A stretch of DNA of 64,000 nt. Origin: Erwinia sp. ErVv1 (GTDB lineage Bacteria; Pseudomonadota; Gammaproteobacteria; Enterobacterales; Enterobacteriaceae). The stretch is taken from assembly GCF_900068895.1 (NCBI RefSeq), contig NZ_CDPK01000003.1, positions 200,375-264,374 of the forward strand, in the 5' to 3' direction. Below the pieces are notes generated by a model, which saw nothing but the letters and a program-made list of their open reading frames with translations, made no database searches and was not told where the DNA came from. Of the stretch, positions 53,093 through 63,869 are shown in pieces (positions within the stretch are counted from its first letter, which is position 1; each line of letters starts with the position of its first letter). A program made the translations under genes and the position numbers.

Positions 53093-54766
53093 ATGACTGA
53101 ATCTTTTGCTCAACTATTTGAAGAATCCCTAAAAACAATCGAAACCCGTCCGGGTTCCATCGTTCGTGGCGTTGTTGTCTCAATCGACAAAGACGTCGTT
53201 CTGGTTGATGCGGGCCTGAAATCTGAATCTGCAATTCCTGCAGAGCAGTTCAAAAACGCAGCCGGCGAACTGGAAATCCAGGTTGGCGACGAAGTTGACG
53301 TTGCTCTGGATGCAGTGGAAGACGGCTTCGGTGAAACCCTGCTGTCCCGTGAGAAAGCTAAGCGTCACGAAGCATGGATCACGCTGGAAAAAGCTTACGA
53401 AGACGCTGAAACTGTTACCGGTGTTATCAACGGCAAGGTTAAAGGTGGCTTCACTGTTGAGCTGAACGGTATTCGTGCGTTCCTGCCAGGTTCACTGGTT
53501 GACGTTCGTCCGGTACGCGACACGCTGCACCTGGAAGGCAAAGAGCTTGAGTTCAAAGTAATCAAGCTGGATCAGAAGCGTAACAACGTGGTGGTTTCAC
53601 GTCGTGCCGTTATCGAATCCGAAAACAGCGCAGAGCGCGATCAGCTGCTGGAAAACCTGCAGGAAGGCATGGAAGTTAAAGGTATCGTTAAGAACCTGAC
53701 TGACTACGGTGCATTCGTTGATCTGGGCGGCGTTGACGGCCTGCTGCACATCACTGATATGGCATGGAAACGCGTTAAGCATCCAAGCGAAATCGTGAAC
53801 GTTGGTGACGAAATCAACGTTAAAGTGCTGAAGTTCGACCGCGAGCGTACCCGTGTTTCTCTGGGTCTGAAGCAGCTGGGCGAAGATCCATGGGTTGCTA
53901 TCGCTAAGCGTTACCCGGAAACCACTCGTCTGACTGGCCGCGTAACCAACCTGACCGACTACGGCTGCTTCGTTGAAATCGAAGAAGGCGTTGAAGGCCT
54001 GGTACATGTTTCAGAAATGGACTGGACCAACAAAAACATTCATCCGTCTAAAGTTGTTAACGTTGGCGATGTTGTTGAAGTTATGGTTCTGGATATCGAC
54101 GAAGAACGTCGTCGTATCTCCCTGGGTCTGAAGCAGTGTAAAAACAACCCATGGCAGCAGTTTGCAGAGACCCACAACAAGGGCGACCGCGTTGAAGGTA
54201 AAATCAAGTCAATCACTGACTTCGGTATCTTCATCGGCCTGGACGGCGGTATCGACGGCCTGGTTCACCTGTCTGACATCTCCTGGAACGCTACCGGAGA
54301 AGAAGCGGTTCGTGAATACAAGAAAGGCGACGAAATCGCTGCTGTGGTTCTGCAGGTTGACGCAGAGCGCGAGCGTATCTCCCTGGGCGTTAAGCAGCTG
54401 GCAGAAGATCCGTTCAACAACTACGTCTCTCTGAACAAGAAAGGCGCGATTGTTAACGGTAAAGTGACTGCTGTTGATGCTAAAGGTGCTACAGTTGAAT
54501 TAGCAGACGGCGTGGAAGGTTACCTGCGCGCTTCTGAAGCTTCACTGGACCGCGTTGAAGATGCGACTCTGGTTCTGAACGTCGGCGACGATGTTGAAGC
54601 GAAATTTACTGGCGTTGACCGTAAAAACCGCGTTGTTAGCCTGTCTGTTCGTGCGAAAGACCAGGCTGACGAGAAAGAAGCCATCAATACTGTTAACACC
54701 AAACAGGAAGAAGGTAACTTCTCCAGCGCTATGGCTGAAGCATTCAAAGCTGCTAAAGGCGAGTAA
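53093..54766 (+). CDS. rpsA: 30S ribosomal protein S1
   Basis: 557 residues with six S1 OB-fold repeats; recruits and unwinds mRNA on the 30S subunit. Codon use is strongly biased to the highly expressed set (AAC, GAA, CTG, GGT, CGT), unlike its neighbours. No strong Shine-Dalgarno precedes the ATG, typical of rpsA, whose structured leader (here about 52965-53092) serves autoregulation. Confidence 0.99.
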   Translation: MTESFAQLFEESLKTIETRPGSIVRGVVVSIDKDVVLVDAGLKSESAIPAEQFKNAAGELEIQVGDEVDVALDAVEDGFGETLLSREKAKRHEAWITLEKAYEDAETVTGVINGKVKGGFTVELNGIRAFLPGSLVDVRPVRDTLHLEGKELEFKVIKLDQKRNNVVVSRRAVIESENSAERDQLLENLQEGMEVKGIVKNLTDYGAFVDLGGVDGLLHITDMAWKRVKHPSEIVNVGDEINVKVLKFDRERTRVSLGLKQLGEDPWVAIAKRYPETTRLTGRVTNLTDYGCFVEIEEGVEGLVHVSEMDWTNKNIHPSKVVNVGDVVEVMVLDIDEERRRISLGLKQCKNNPWQQFAETHNKGDRVEGKIKSITDFGIFIGLDGGIDGLVHLSDISWNATGEEAVREYKKGDEIAAVVLQVDAERERISLGVKQLAEDPFNNYVSLNKKGAIVNGKVTAVDAKGATVELADGVEGYLRASEASLDRVEDATLVLNVGDDVEAKFTGVDRKNRVVSLSVRAKDQADEKEAINTVNTKQEEGNFSSAMAEAFKAAKGE

Positions 54767-54777
54767 TAGCTTTTGCC

Positions 54778-54803
54778 ATCAGGGCGGCGCAGGTCGCCCT
54801 GAT
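54778..54803 (+). terminator. Hairpin after rpsA
   Basis: A perfect 9-bp stem ATCAGGGCG/CGCCCTGAT with an 8-nt loop follows the stop by 11 bp; the T run is weak. Confidence 0.6.
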
Positions 54804-54847
54804 AACCGTTACTGTCAGAGCTTTTCCAAGGATTAACCGGAGGTTTT

Positions 54848-55132
54848 ATGACCAAGTCAGAACTTATAGAACGACTTGCTGGCCAGCACTCTCATATTCC
54901 GGCGAAAGTCGTTGAGGATGCGGTAAAAGAGATGCTTGAGCATATGGCTACTACCTTAGCCGATGGCGAACGCATTGAAATCCGGGGTTTCGGCAGTTTC
55001 TCTTTGCACTATCGCGCTCCGCGTACCGGCCGTAACCCTAAAACGGGTGACAAAGTAGAGTTGGAAGGGAAGTACGTTCCACACTTTAAACCGGGAAAAG
55101 AGCTGCGGGATCGCGCAAATATCTACGGTTAA
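54848..55132 (+). CDS. ihfB: Integration host factor beta subunit
   Basis: 94-residue DNA-bending protein, partner of IhfA. The beta-ribbon arm segment RNPKTGDKV with the intercalating Pro is present. GGAGG precedes the ATG. Confidence 0.98.
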   Translation: MTKSELIERLAGQHSHIPAKVVEDAVKEMLEHMATTLADGERIEIRGFGSFSLHYRAPRTGRNPKTGDKVELEGKYVPHFKPGKELRDRANIYG

Positions 55133-55153
55133 GGCTTACAGCATTACAGCGAT

Positions 55154-55182
55154 AAAACGACACTTCGGTGTCGTTTTTTTTT
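55154..55182 (+). terminator. Terminator after ihfB
   Basis: AACGACAC-TTCG-GTGTCGTT stem with a UUCG tetraloop and nine T's. Confidence 0.95.
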
Positions 55183-55214
55183 GCCTGCAATAAACGTCTG
55201 CCAGACGCATCCTC

Positions 55215-55426
55215 TATTCCGGAAATACCGGTGTCCATCTTTCATAGTTGTATCCTGTTCACCGGGCAGTAGTTGTACCCTGTTCACCGGGCAGTAATGG
55301 AAGCGGTCGCGCAATTTTCCCCCATTAGCTGTAACACGCCCAAATAGTTTGCGGTACCTGCCCCAGCCCACTGATTCCGCCGCTGATTTCCTTCCCTGAT
55401 GCATGGACACTGGTATTCCCGGAATA
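55215..55426. repeat. 212-bp element with 24-bp inverted ends
   Basis: The left end (55215-55238) and the reverse complement of the right end (55403-55426) match at 22 of 24 bases. Each end is itself partly palindromic around TATTCC/GGAATA. The interior contains a 25-bp tandem duplication and no supported ORF. It fills the ihfB-comEC spacer and ends 13 bp before the comEC start. It looks like a small non-autonomous (MITE-like) or structured RNA element; no target-site duplication is clear. Confidence 0.6.
55246..55295 (+). repeat. 25-bp tandem duplication
   Basis: Positions 55246-55270 and 55271-55295 differ at one base (24 of 25 identical), so the duplication is recent. Confidence 0.95.
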
Positions 55427-55439
55427 AAGGAGTGCCGAC

Positions 55440-57704
55440 ATGCCTTATTCTCTTACCCGATTGTCTGTGTGGGTCATTATTGCCACGTTGCCGCTGACAA
55501 TCCTGCCATCGCTGCCGGGAAGCAGATTTGACGCACTGCTGATGATTACGGCGGGCCTGCTGCTGGTTCTGCGAAGGAGGGGGGCAACCGATCTGGCGAT
55601 AATTATGCTGATCGTGGTCTGGTCGGTCAGCGCAGGCCGTAGCATCGGGCAGCAGATAACTGGCTTAAGCACTGGCCCGGTTGACGCGGTGGTGCGTATC
55701 GAACAGCTTCTGCCCCAGTCTGAGCGGGTGAAGGTACGCATTCTACAGGTAGCGGGCAGGCCGGTCTTTGCGCCCATTTATGCACTGTTAAAAGCACAGG
55801 GTGAACCTGTCCCTTACTGTGCCGGTCAGCGCTGGCAGATGAGGCTCAGGCTACGACCCGTTCACGCGCGGCTGAATGAGGGCAGCTTTGATGCACAGCG
55901 TTTCGCTCTGGCTAACCAGACGCCGCTGACGGGAAGAATTCTCGCAGCGGCTCTCGTAACACCGGCGTGCAGCTGGCGGCATCGCGTCATAACCGCAAGC
56001 AGGGAAAATTACGGGCATCTACCCTGGCAGTCTGTAATCTCGGCGCTGGCCTTCGGCGAGCGGGGCGATATCAACCGTGAAACCAGCCAGCTGCTGCGGG
56101 AAACCGGCACGGCGCATCTGATGGCGATATCAGGAATGCATATTGGCCTTGCGGCCAGTCTGGGCTGGGCGATTGCCCGACTGATGCAGCTGGGGTTTGC
56201 CCCGCGATGGATTGGCTACCGCTTTCCGTTGATCTTGAGCCTGCTGGCAGCGCTGATATACACCTGGCTTTCCGGCGGCAATCCTCCTGCAATTCGTGCG
56301 ATGCTGGCACTCAGCGCCTGGAGTCTGCTCCGGCTGGGTGGGATCTGTTGCAGCAACTGGCAGGTATGGAGTATGTGCATTGGTTTGATACTCTTCTTTG
56401 AGCCGCTAAGCATACTGTCTGACAGCCTCTGGCTCTCGGCCGTAGCGGTGGCGGGTCTGTTGATTTGGTTTCACTGGTTTCCACTCCCGGCCAGGTTTAT
56501 GCGGAAAAAACGCTGGCTGCTGCTGCGGCTTTTGCATGTGCAGTTTGGCATGTTCCTCCTGCTGCTACCGATTCAGGTCGTCATTTTTCATGGCTTTAGC
56601 CTCAGTGCGCTGCTGGCGAATCTCTGGGCCATCCCGATTATTACACTGCTGACCGTCCCTCTTTTGCTGTGTGCCATCATTGTTACCCCCGTTACGTCCT
56701 TAAGCCAGCTGCTGTGGTGGGGTGCGGACAGAACGCTGGCAGGGACATTTCTGCCCCTGAGGGCGCTGCCGACGGCCTGGCTGGACGTTAATACCCTGGC
56801 GCTATGGCTGAGCGGGCTGGCATGGCTGCTCATTCTCGCTGTACGCTTCGGCGGCTGGCGAACCTCACCCCTGACGCTGGTGGCCTTTACGTTATCGCTG
56901 CTCTGCTTTCGTCTTAATACGACCCGAGCGGACTGGCGGGTCGATATGCTGGACGTGGGGCATGGGCTGGCAGTGGTGATATCCCGAGGGAGTCAGGCCA
57001 CGCTTTATGATACCGGTAATCGCTGGGAAAGCGGCGACGCGGCACTCAGCCAGATCCTGCCCTGGCTAAAGTGGCAGGGCCTCACGCTGGAGCAGGTGAT
57101 TATCAGCCACCAGCACCTTGACCATATGGGAGGGCTGGCCAGTATCCAGCGCGCGTTTCCGGCCGCCCGCGTTCGCAGCAATCCCGGTGCGGAGGGGCAC
57201 TTGCCCTGTCACCGGGGCATAGTCTGGCAATGGCAGGGGCTGAACTTTCGGGTACTGTGGCCTGAGGAGGGGGAGAAGCGGGCCGGTAACGATCACTCCT
57301 GCGTGGTTGCTGTGAGCGACGGGAAATGGCGTGTGCTGTTAACTGGCGACATTGAGTCAAAAACTGAGCATCACCTGGTGAGGTTTTATCCCGCCGAGCT
57401 GCCCGCGGACGTATTGCAGGTGGCGCATCACGGCAGCGGCACGTCATCTTCGCCGCCTTTTCTCAGAGCCGTTTCCGCGCGGGTGGCACTCGCCTCGGTG
57501 GCGCGCTACAGCGCCTGGCGACTCCCCGCCAGCCGCGTGATGATGCGCTATAAGCAGAATCGCTATCAGTGGTATGACACGGCAGTTGAGGGGCAGGTAA
57601 GTATTCATTTTTTTGCTGAAAATTGGTTTGTCAAAGGGTTAAGAGCGCAAATAATGCCCCGTTGGTACCATCAGTGGTTTGGCGTACCACGTTATTCCAG
57701 GTAG
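55440..57704 (+). CDS. ycaI: ComEC/Rec2-family DNA-uptake channel protein YcaI
   Basis: 754 residues, the same as E. coli YcaI. N-terminal OB-like domain, the Competence membrane domain with about ten spans, and a C-terminal metallo-beta-lactamase domain with HQHLDH (His557, His559, Asp561, His562). In competent bacteria ComEC moves single-stranded DNA across the inner membrane; in enterobacteria it may support DNA uptake as a nutrient. AAGGAG lies eight bases before the ATG. It is followed 35 bp later by msbA. Confidence 0.95.
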   Translation: MPYSLTRLSVWVIIATLPLTILPSLPGSRFDALLMITAGLLLVLRRRGATDLAIIMLIVVWSVSAGRSIGQQITGLSTGPVDAVVRIEQLLPQSERVKVRILQVAGRPVFAPIYALLKAQGEPVPYCAGQRWQMRLRLRPVHARLNEGSFDAQRFALANQTPLTGRILAAALVTPACSWRHRVITASRENYGHLPWQSVISALAFGERGDINRETSQLLRETGTAHLMAISGMHIGLAASLGWAIARLMQLGFAPRWIGYRFPLILSLLAALIYTWLSGGNPPAIRAMLALSAWSLLRLGGICCSNWQVWSMCIGLILFFEPLSILSDSLWLSAVAVAGLLIWFHWFPLPARFMRKKRWLLLRLLHVQFGMFLLLLPIQVVIFHGFSLSALLANLWAIPIITLLTVPLLLCAIIVTPVTSLSQLLWWGADRTLAGTFLPLRALPTAWLDVNTLALWLSGLAWLLILAVRFGGWRTSPLTLVAFTLSLLCFRLNTTRADWRVDMLDVGHGLAVVISRGSQATLYDTGNRWESGDAALSQILPWLKWQGLTLEQVIISHQHLDHMGGLASIQRAFPAARVRSNPGAEGHLPCHRGIVWQWQGLNFRVLWPEEGEKRAGNDHSCVVAVSDGKWRVLLTGDIESKTEHHLVRFYPAELPADVLQVAHHGSGTSSSPPFLRAVSARVALASVARYSAWRLPASRVMMRYKQNRYQWYDTAVEGQVSIHFFAENWFVKGLRAQIMPRWYHQWFGVPRYSR

Positions 57705-57739
57705 AATAAGCGGCTATTTCATTTAAAGCTGGTTAAATA

Positions 57740-59488
57740 ATGCATCAGGATAAAGATCTCTCCACCTGGCAGACATTCCGTCGCCTCTGGCCGATGATCG
57801 TGCCGTACAAAACGGGTTTGATTGTGGCAGCGATTGCGCTGGTACTCAACGCAGCGGGCGATACCTTAATGCTGTCACTGCTGAAACCGCTGCTGGACGA
57901 CGGTTTTGGCAAGGCGAACTCTTCCGTACTGATTTGGATGCCGCTGGCCGTTATCGGTCTGATGCTGATCCGCGGCGTTACCAGCTACATCTCCAGCTAC
58001 TGTATTTCATGGGTGTCAGGTAACGTGGTGATGGGCATGCGTCGTCGGCTTTTCAGCCATATGATGGGCATGCCGGTGGCCTTTTTCGATCAGCAGTCTA
58101 CCGGAACGCTGCTTTCCCGCATCACCTATGATTCCGAGCAGGTCGCCTCGTCGTCATCAAGCGCGCTGGTGACCGTGGTACGCGAAGGCGCTTCGATTAT
58201 TGGCCTGTTTATCATGATGTTTTACTACAGCTGGCAGCTGTCGCTGATTTTGATCGTCCTTGCGCCTATTGTCTCGTTAGCCATTCGCACCGTTTCAAAA
58301 CGCTTTCGCAATATCAGCAAAAACATGCAGAACACCATGGGCCATGTAACGGCCAGCGCTGAACAGATGCTGAAAGGGCATAAAGAAGTGCTGATCTTTG
58401 GCGGTCAGGAGGTGGAAAGTGAGCGCTTTGGTCGGGTGAGTAACCGCATGCGCCAGCAGGGCATGAAGTTGGTTTCAGCCTCTTCTATCTCCGATCCAAT
58501 TATTCAGCTTATTGCCTCCCTGGCGCTGGCTTTCGTGCTTTACGCCGCTAGCTTCCCCGGCGTGATGGCAACGCTGACGGCCGGTACGATCACCGTGGTA
58601 TTCTCATCGATGATCGCGCTGATGCGTCCGCTTAAATCCCTTACCAATGTTAACGCCCAGTTCCAGCGCGGTATGGCCGCCTGCCAGACGCTGTTCTCTA
58701 TTCTGGACAGCGAACAGGAAGTGGATACCGGCACCCGTACCCTGGAGCGTGCGAAAGGCGACGTTGAGTTCCGCGAGGTCACCTTCACCTATCCTGGCCG
58801 TGAAACCCCCGCTTTGCACCGTATCAATCTTTCGATTCCGCAGGGCAAAACGGTCGCCCTGGTCGGACGCTCAGGCTCGGGTAAGTCCACTATCGCCAGC
58901 CTGATGACGCGCTTCTACGATATTCAGCAGGGTGAGATTTTACTGGACGGTCACGATCTGCGTGAATATACCCTTAGCTCCCTGCGCGATCAGGTGGCGC
59001 TGGTGTCGCAGAATGTGCATCTGTTCAATGACACCGTCGCCAATAACATTGCCTATGCGCGCAGTGAGAAATACAGCCGTGCTGACATTGAGAAAGCCGC
59101 CACGATGGCCCACGCGATGGACTTTATTAACAAAATGGATAAGGGCCTGGACACTATCATTGGCGAAAATGGCGTTCTGCTTTCCGGTGGTCAGCGTCAG
59201 CGTATTGCTATCGCCCGTGCGCTGCTGCGCGATTCGCCGATTCTGATCCTGGATGAAGCGACCTCGGCGCTGGATACGGAATCAGAACGCGCGATCCAGT
59301 CCGCGCTGGACGAATTGCAGAAAAACCGCACCTCACTGGTTATTGCCCACCGCCTCTCTACCATTGAAAAAGCGGATGAAATTGTGGTGGTGGAAGATGG
59401 TTACATCGTTGAACGTGGCAGCCACAGCGATCTGCTGCTGCATAAGGGCGTCTATGCTCAGCTGCACAAAATGCAGTTTGGTCAATGA
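57740..59488 (+). CDS. msbA: Lipid A flippase MsbA
   Basis: ABC exporter of 582 residues that flips core-lipid A to the periplasmic leaflet. Six spans (about 20-310), then an ATPase with Walker [10 protein letters not shown] (Lys382, as in E. coli), signature [16 protein letters not shown], and Walker B ILILDEAT. Its stop overlaps the lpxK start by 4 bp. Confidence 0.98.
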   Translation: MHQDKDLSTWQTFRRLWPMIVPYKTGLIVAAIALVLNAAGDTLMLSLLKPLLDDGFGKANSSVLIWMPLAVIGLMLIRGVTSYISSYCISWVSGNVVMGMRRRLFSHMMGMPVAFFDQQSTGTLLSRITYDSEQVASSSSSALVTVVREGASIIGLFIMMFYYSWQLSLILIVLAPIVSLAIRTVSKRFRNISKNMQNTMGHVTASAEQMLKGHKEVLIFGGQEVESERFGRVSNRMRQQGMKLVSASSISDPIIQLIASLALAFVLYAASFPGVMATLTAGTITVVFSSMIALMRPLKSLTNVNAQFQRGMAACQTLFSILDSEQEVDTGTRTLERAKGDVEFREVTFTYPGRETPALHRINLSIPQGKTVALVGRSGSGKSTIASLMTRFYDIQQGEILLDGHDLREYTLSSLRDQVALVSQNVHLFNDTVANNIAYARSEKYSRADIEKAATMAHAMDFINKMDKGLDTIIGENGVLLSGGQRQRIAIARALLRDSPILILDEATSALDTESERAIQSALDELQKNRTSLVIAHRLSTIEKADEIVVVEDGYIVERGSHSDLLLHKGVYAQLHKMQFGQ

Positions 59489-60465
59489 TTGAACGTCTCT
59501 GGAGCGGCAGGTCGTCGCTTTACCTGCTGCTCCTGCCCCTGAGCCTGCTGTACGGGCTGGTCAGCAACCTGATCCGGCTCAGCTACGTTTGGGGCTGGCG
59601 GCGTGCCTGGCGGGCACCGGTTCCCGTTGTGGTGGTGGGGAATCTCACCGCCGGGGGAAATGGAAAAACGCCGGTGGTTATCTGGCTGGTGGAGGCGCTG
59701 CAAAAGCGTGGCTTCCGCCCCGGCGTGGTATCGCGCGGTTACGGCGGACGCGCAGCGCATTACCCGCTGGTGCTTGACTCTTTTACCTCCACCCAGCAGG
59801 CGGGCGATGAGCCGGTGCTGATCTATCAGCGCACCGGCGCTGCCGTGGCGGTGTCACCAGTCCGGCGCGACGCGGTGCAGGCGCTGCTGGCGAAGGGCGA
59901 GGTTGACGTGATTATCAGCGACGATGGCCTGCAACACTATGCGCTGGCCCGTGATGTTGAGATTGTGGTGGTGGATGGACAGCGTCGATTCGGCAACGGC
60001 TGGTGGCTGCCTGCCGGGCCGATGCGCGAACGCGTTTCCCGCCTGCGTGGCGTTGATGCCGTAATTACCAACGGCGGTGAGGCGCAGGCGGGTGAAATCG
60101 CGATGACGCTGCTACCCGGCCTGGCGGTGAATGTGAAAACTCATGAGGTACAGCCGCTCTCTGCGCTTAACAACGTGGTGGCCATGGCCGGGATTGGCCA
60201 TCCGCCGCGCTTTTTTGCCACGCTGCGCCAGCAGGGTGTTCGCCCGGTCAGAGAAGTCCCCTTTGCCGACCATCAAAACTACACCGCTGCACAGTTAACG
60301 GCGCTTACGGAACCCGACCAGCTGCTGCTGATGACGGAAAAAGACGCGGTGAAAGCACGCGCCTTTGCCGCCGATAACTGGTGGTATCTGCCGGTGGAGG
60401 CCCAGCTCCAGGCATCACAGGCAGCCACACTGCTGAATAGTATCATCGCGCACCTCTCCCGCTAA
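59485..60465 (+). CDS. lpxK: Tetraacyldisaccharide 4'-kinase
   Basis: Adds the 4' phosphate to lipid A precursor at the inner membrane. 326 residues (E. coli 328): one N-terminal membrane helix, P-loop in [15 protein letters not shown] (about 49-63), and [12 protein letters not shown], the catalytic Asp-rich segment. Translationally coupled to msbA. The stop codon lies in the first unit of a degenerate tandem repeat. Confidence 0.97.
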   Translation: MIERLWSGRSSLYLLLLPLSLLYGLVSNLIRLSYVWGWRRAWRAPVPVVVVGNLTAGGNGKTPVVIWLVEALQKRGFRPGVVSRGYGGRAAHYPLVLDSFTSTQQAGDEPVLIYQRTGAAVAVSPVRRDAVQALLAKGEVDVIISDDGLQHYALARDVEIVVVDGQRRFGNGWWLPAGPMRERVSRLRGVDAVITNGGEAQAGEIAMTLLPGLAVNVKTHEVQPLSALNNVVAMAGIGHPPRFFATLRQQGVRPVREVPFADHQNYTAAQLTALTEPDQLLLMTEKDAVKARAFAADNWWYLPVEAQLQASQAATLLNSIIAHLSR

Positions 60466-60648
60466 CCACGCGGAACCACGCGGAACTTAGTGCACCCTTA
60501 GCGACAGGATGCCTCTTTACCTGCTCGTATCTCTCCCGCTAACGACGTGAAACGCGGTGCGTCCTGAGCCATAAGGCGCATCATTCACTCGCTCGTAACA
60601 CTCATGCGAATTACGCTAAACTCAGTGCATCTTTTGCCAGGGGATGCC
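60454..60648 (+). repeat. Degenerate tandem repeat spanning the lpxK stop codon
   Basis: CTCTCCCGCTAAC at 60454 (containing the lpxK stop) recurs exactly at 60531. Both copies continue with similar sequence to GCTCGTA, with a roughly 9-12 nt indel. A third partial copy (60608-60648) repeats AGTGCA and GGATGCCT from the first. It fills the lpxK-ycaQ spacer. Confidence 0.65.
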
Positions 60649-60650
60649 TT

Positions 60651-61859
60651 ATGTCCACCCTCCAACTCTCTCTCAAACAGGCTCGCCAGCTCCATCTTGC
60701 GGCGCAGGGTTTACTGCGCCCCCCGAAGCGCAAAGCGCAGTTTTGCGACCTGCTTAGCACCCTGCGTCAGATGTCTCTGTTGCAGATAGATACGATTAAT
60801 GTGGTTGCCCGCAGTCCTTACCTGGTCCTGTTCAGTCGCCTGGGTGACTACCCGCAGGCCTGGCTGGGCGAGGCACTCTCCAGCGGAAAACTGTTCGAAT
60901 ACTGGGCGCATGAAGCCTGCTTTATTCCGGCAGAAGATTACCCGCTGCTGCGCCACCGGATGCTTAGTCCGCACCGTCTCGGCTGGAAATACAACAGGGA
61001 GTGGATGCAGACGTGGCAGCAGGAAATCAGCCAGCTTTTACAGCATATTGAGAAAAACGGCCCGGTCAGATCGGCTGATTTCACCGCGCCTGCCGGACAA
61101 AAACCAGGCTGGTGGTCATGGAAGCCGCATAAAAAACACCTTGAAAATCTGTTCAGCGCAGGCGAGCTGATGGTGACCGAGCGGCGTAATTTCCAGCGGG
61201 TCTACGACCTTCGCCAGCGCGTATTGCCAGACTGGGACGATGCACAGCACGCACTGAGTGAGGAGGACGCGGTGGGGCAGATGCTGCGCAATACCGCCGC
61301 CAGCCTTGGCCTGTTTAAGCCCGCCTGGCTGGCGGATTATTATCGCCTTAAACGTGCGCCGGTCAGTGAAGCCCTGGCCAGCTGGCTGGAGAACGGTGAG
61401 GTAGTGGCCGCAGAGGTTGAGACCCTGGGGCGCTGCTATCTCCATCAATCGCTGTTTCCCCTGCTGGAAGCCATTCCACAGCCCACTCTTACCGCGATTC
61501 TTTCTCCTTTTGATCCGGTCGTGTGGGATCGCAAACGGGCGCGGGAGCTGTTTAATTTCGATTACCGGCTTGAGTGCTATACGCCAGCCGCAAAGCGCCA
61601 GTTTGGCTACTTTGTGCTGCCGATCCTCCATCGCGGCGCGCTAAAGGCAAGAATGGATGCCAAAATGCTGCGTAAAGAGAAAGTCCTGGTCGTCAGGCAG
61701 CTCTGGCTGGAGCCAGAGGTGAGTATGACTCAGGGAATGCTGCACGATTTTCGACAGGCCATCTCCCGCTTTGCACGCTGGCAGGGGGCAGAGTCGGTAT
61801 TGTTGGAAAATCTTCCTGCCGCGCTGGCCGGAGAGTGGGGCAATGGCTGGATGCTGTAA
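60651..61859 (+). CDS. ycaQ: Interstrand-crosslink DNA glycosylase YcaQ
   Basis: HTH_42 (AlkZ/AlkX-type) glycosylase of 402 residues; the E. coli enzyme unhooks nitrogen-mustard crosslinks. The catalytic QxD motif (Q45-I46-D47, rather than QxQ of AlkZ proteins) is present. Conserved FEYWAHEA and [12 protein letters not shown] segments match the family. The start is the ATG at 60651; its ribosome site AGGGGAT lies 6 bases before. Confidence 0.94.
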   Translation: MSTLQLSLKQARQLHLAAQGLLRPPKRKAQFCDLLSTLRQMSLLQIDTINVVARSPYLVLFSRLGDYPQAWLGEALSSGKLFEYWAHEACFIPAEDYPLLRHRMLSPHRLGWKYNREWMQTWQQEISQLLQHIEKNGPVRSADFTAPAGQKPGWWSWKPHKKHLENLFSAGELMVTERRNFQRVYDLRQRVLPDWDDAQHALSEEDAVGQMLRNTAASLGLFKPAWLADYYRLKRAPVSEALASWLENGEVVAAEVETLGRCYLHQSLFPLLEAIPQPTLTAILSPFDPVVWDRKRARELFNFDYRLECYTPAAKRQFGYFVLPILHRGALKARMDAKMLRKEKVLVVRQLWLEPEVSMTQGMLHDFRQAISRFARWQGAESVLLENLPAALAGEWGNGWML

Positions 61860-61942
61860 GTTTGACGTCAGGGGGTAACTGCTCTGCGCCGTGCTATGAT
61901 ATTCTGACCATCCTGTCCGATCGGGTCCACCAGGGAGATACC

Positions 61943-62125
61943 ATGGATCACCGTTTACTTGAAATTGTTGCCTGTCCTGTTTGCCACGGCAAACTCTATT
62001 ACAGCAAAGCTAATCAGGAACTTATCTGCAAGCCTGATGGTCTGGCTTTCCCGGTGCGCGACGGCATTCCGGTATTACTGGAAACCGAATCGCGCGTGCT
62101 GACGCTGGAAGAGATTCATCCATGA
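61943..62125 (+). CDS. ycaR: Trm112-like zinc-ribbon protein YcaR
   Basis: 60-residue UPF0434 protein, the same as E. coli. Cys11 and Cys14 in CPVC, and Cys31, could bind zinc. The role is unknown, but it is almost always upstream of kdsB and here overlaps it by 4 bp. AGGGAG precedes the ATG. Confidence 0.96.
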   Translation: MDHRLLEIVACPVCHGKLYYSKANQELICKPDGLAFPVRDGIPVLLETESRVLTLEEIHP

Positions 62126-62868
62126 GTTTTGTGGCAATCATTCCTGCGCGCTTCGCCTCCACGCGCCTGCCGGGTAAACCGCTGGTCGATATCCACGGCA
62201 AACCGATGGTGGTTCACGTTATGGCCCGTGCGCTGGAGTCGGGCGCAGAGCGGGTGATTGTGGCGACCGACAACGAAGAGGTCGCGCGCGCGGTCGAAGC
62301 CGCAGGGGGAGAGGTGTGCATGACCCGTGCCGATCATCAGTCCGGCACCGAACGTCTGGCGGAAGTGATTGAACGCTATCAGTTTCCTGACGAGACAATC
62401 ATTGTCAATGTACAGGGCGATGAGCCGCTGATCCCGCCGGTTATCATCCGTCAGGTGGCGGAGAATCTGGCTAATAGCGAAGCAGATATGGCTACGCTGG
62501 CGGTACCGATCGAATCCGCGGAGGAAGCGTTCAATCCCAACGCGGTGAAGGTGGTGCGTGATGCGAAAGGCTACGCGCTGTACTTCTCCCGCGCGCCGAT
62601 CCCGTGGGATCGTGAGCGCTTCACGGCCTCACGCGATACCATCGGCGACGGGTTTCTTCGCCATATTGGCATTTACGGCTATCGTGCAGGGTTTATCCGC
62701 CGCTACGTGAGTTGGGAGCCGAGTCCGCTGGAGCAGATTGAGCTGCTGGAGCAGCTGAGAGTGCTGTGGTACGGCGAAAAGATCCACGTTGACGTTGCCA
62801 GAGCCATTCCCAGCGTGGGCGTGGATACACCAGAAGATTTGGCGCGCGTCCGGGCGGCCATGCAGTAA
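62122..62868 (+). CDS. kdsB: CMP-KDO synthetase
   Basis: 3-deoxy-manno-octulosonate cytidylyltransferase of 248 residues. Nucleotide-binding [15 protein letters not shown] at the N-terminus and [10 protein letters not shown] are intact. It activates KDO for addition to lipid A, the step after LpxK. Confidence 0.98.
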   Translation: MSFVAIIPARFASTRLPGKPLVDIHGKPMVVHVMARALESGAERVIVATDNEEVARAVEAAGGEVCMTRADHQSGTERLAEVIERYQFPDETIIVNVQGDEPLIPPVIIRQVAENLANSEADMATLAVPIESAEEAFNPNAVKVVRDAKGYALYFSRAPIPWDRERFTASRDTIGDGFLRHIGIYGYRAGFIRRYVSWEPSPLEQIELLEQLRVLWYGEKIHVDVARAIPSVGVDTPEDLARVRAAMQ

Positions 62869-62873
62869 TTTTT

Positions 62874-62903
62874 CGGGGCCAGCCCAGGCCCCGCAGATTT
62901 TTT
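62874..62903 (+). terminator. Terminator after kdsB
   Basis: CGGGGCC/GGCCCCG 7-bp stem with a 6-nt loop; six T's start 4 bp later. Confidence 0.8.
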
Positions 62904-62978
62904 CCGCTCACAACTCTGCCTTGTCGCCGCCATGGCCTGCTTACTCAATAGCCTCGTTTACACTGCTAAGGAGGAGTA

Positions 62979-63869
62979 ATGGAACAGCTTCTTTCAGAAC
63001 TGTCGCTGGTACTGGGCGAGCATCTCAGTCGCCTGGAGCGCATTAGCGAACAGCCTTACGCCAGCCTCTACTTCCTGTACGACCGGGAGGGCCACTCCAT
63101 GCCGCTGGTGGCGAAATATTTCACCGTCAAAGGGATGGCCGCGCAGGAAGCCGGTAAGCTCTCGGTGCTGGCGCAGGAGAGTAGCGTACATGTGCCGCGG
63201 GTCTGGGGGCTGGTGACAAGTCAGCGGCCGCCGCAGCATGAGGTCCTGCTTATCGAAAGGATGGAGGGCGTATCGGTGGAGGCCCCCGCGCGCTCCCCGG
63301 TACGCTGGCATCAGCTACAGGATCAGATCGTCGATGCGCTGCTGACCTGGCACCGGGTAGAGAGCAATGGTCTGGTGGGCAGCGTCGACAGCACGCAGGA
63401 GAACACCTGGCCCACGTGGTATGCGCAGCGCGTCTCGGTGCTGTGGTCCACGCTGGGATTTATGCAGCCGAAGATGCTGTCGCAGCAGGACTACGCCGTG
63501 CTGAATCGCAGTCGTAAAGGCCTTGCCGGCCTGATGGCCGACTTCAGGGATCCCTGTGTGCTGGTGCACGGCAATCTCAGGCTGCGCAGCCTGATTAAGG
63601 GCCGGGACGATCGACTGCTGTCGATCTGCGATCCCGGCCGGCTGCTCTGGGCCCCACGTGAGTACGACCTGACCCGCCTGTGTGAGGAAGGGCCGGCAGA
63701 ATCGCTGTTATATCACTATCTTCAGCGGGCGCCCGTAGACGAAGGCTTTATCGCCCGGCGCTGGCTCTATCTGATGTGGGATCAGATTGACAGCCTGATG
63801 CATTTTGGCCAGTTCGATCGGGCGACATTTGACCGCGCCGCGCGTTCACTCCTCCCCTGGCTTAGCTGA
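62979..63869 (+). CDS. ycbJ: Aminoglycoside-phosphotransferase-like protein YcbJ
   Basis: 296 residues (E. coli YcbJ about 297). Kinase-like APH fold: a Lys in VAKYF (about 46), LIERMEG hinge, HGNLRLRS where active kinases have HGD-x4-N, and CDPG for the metal-binding DxD/DxG motif. Asp to Asn in the first motif suggests weak or altered catalysis. Function is unknown; linked to curli/biofilm traits only by distant reports I cannot verify here. Its 3' end overlaps elyC by 24 bp, tail to tail. Confidence 0.9.
   Translation: MEQLLSELSLVLGEHLSRLERISEQPYASLYFLYDREGHSMPLVAKYFTVKGMAAQEAGKLSVLAQESSVHVPRVWGLVTSQRPPQHEVLLIERMEGVSVEAPARSPVRWHQLQDQIVDALLTWHRVESNGLVGSVDSTQENTWPTWYAQRVSVLWSTLGFMQPKMLSQQDYAVLNRSRKGLAGLMADFRDPCVLVHGNLRLRSLIKGRDDRLLSICDPGRLLWAPREYDLTRLCEEGPAESLLYHYLQRAPVDEGFIARRWLYLMWDQIDSLMHFGQFDRATFDRAARSLLPWLS

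Noticed and set aside
54848..55132. IHF/HU-type gene as a sign of a mobile element
   Set aside because: It is the normal chromosomal ihfB next to rpsA; no integrase, att site or phage gene is near.
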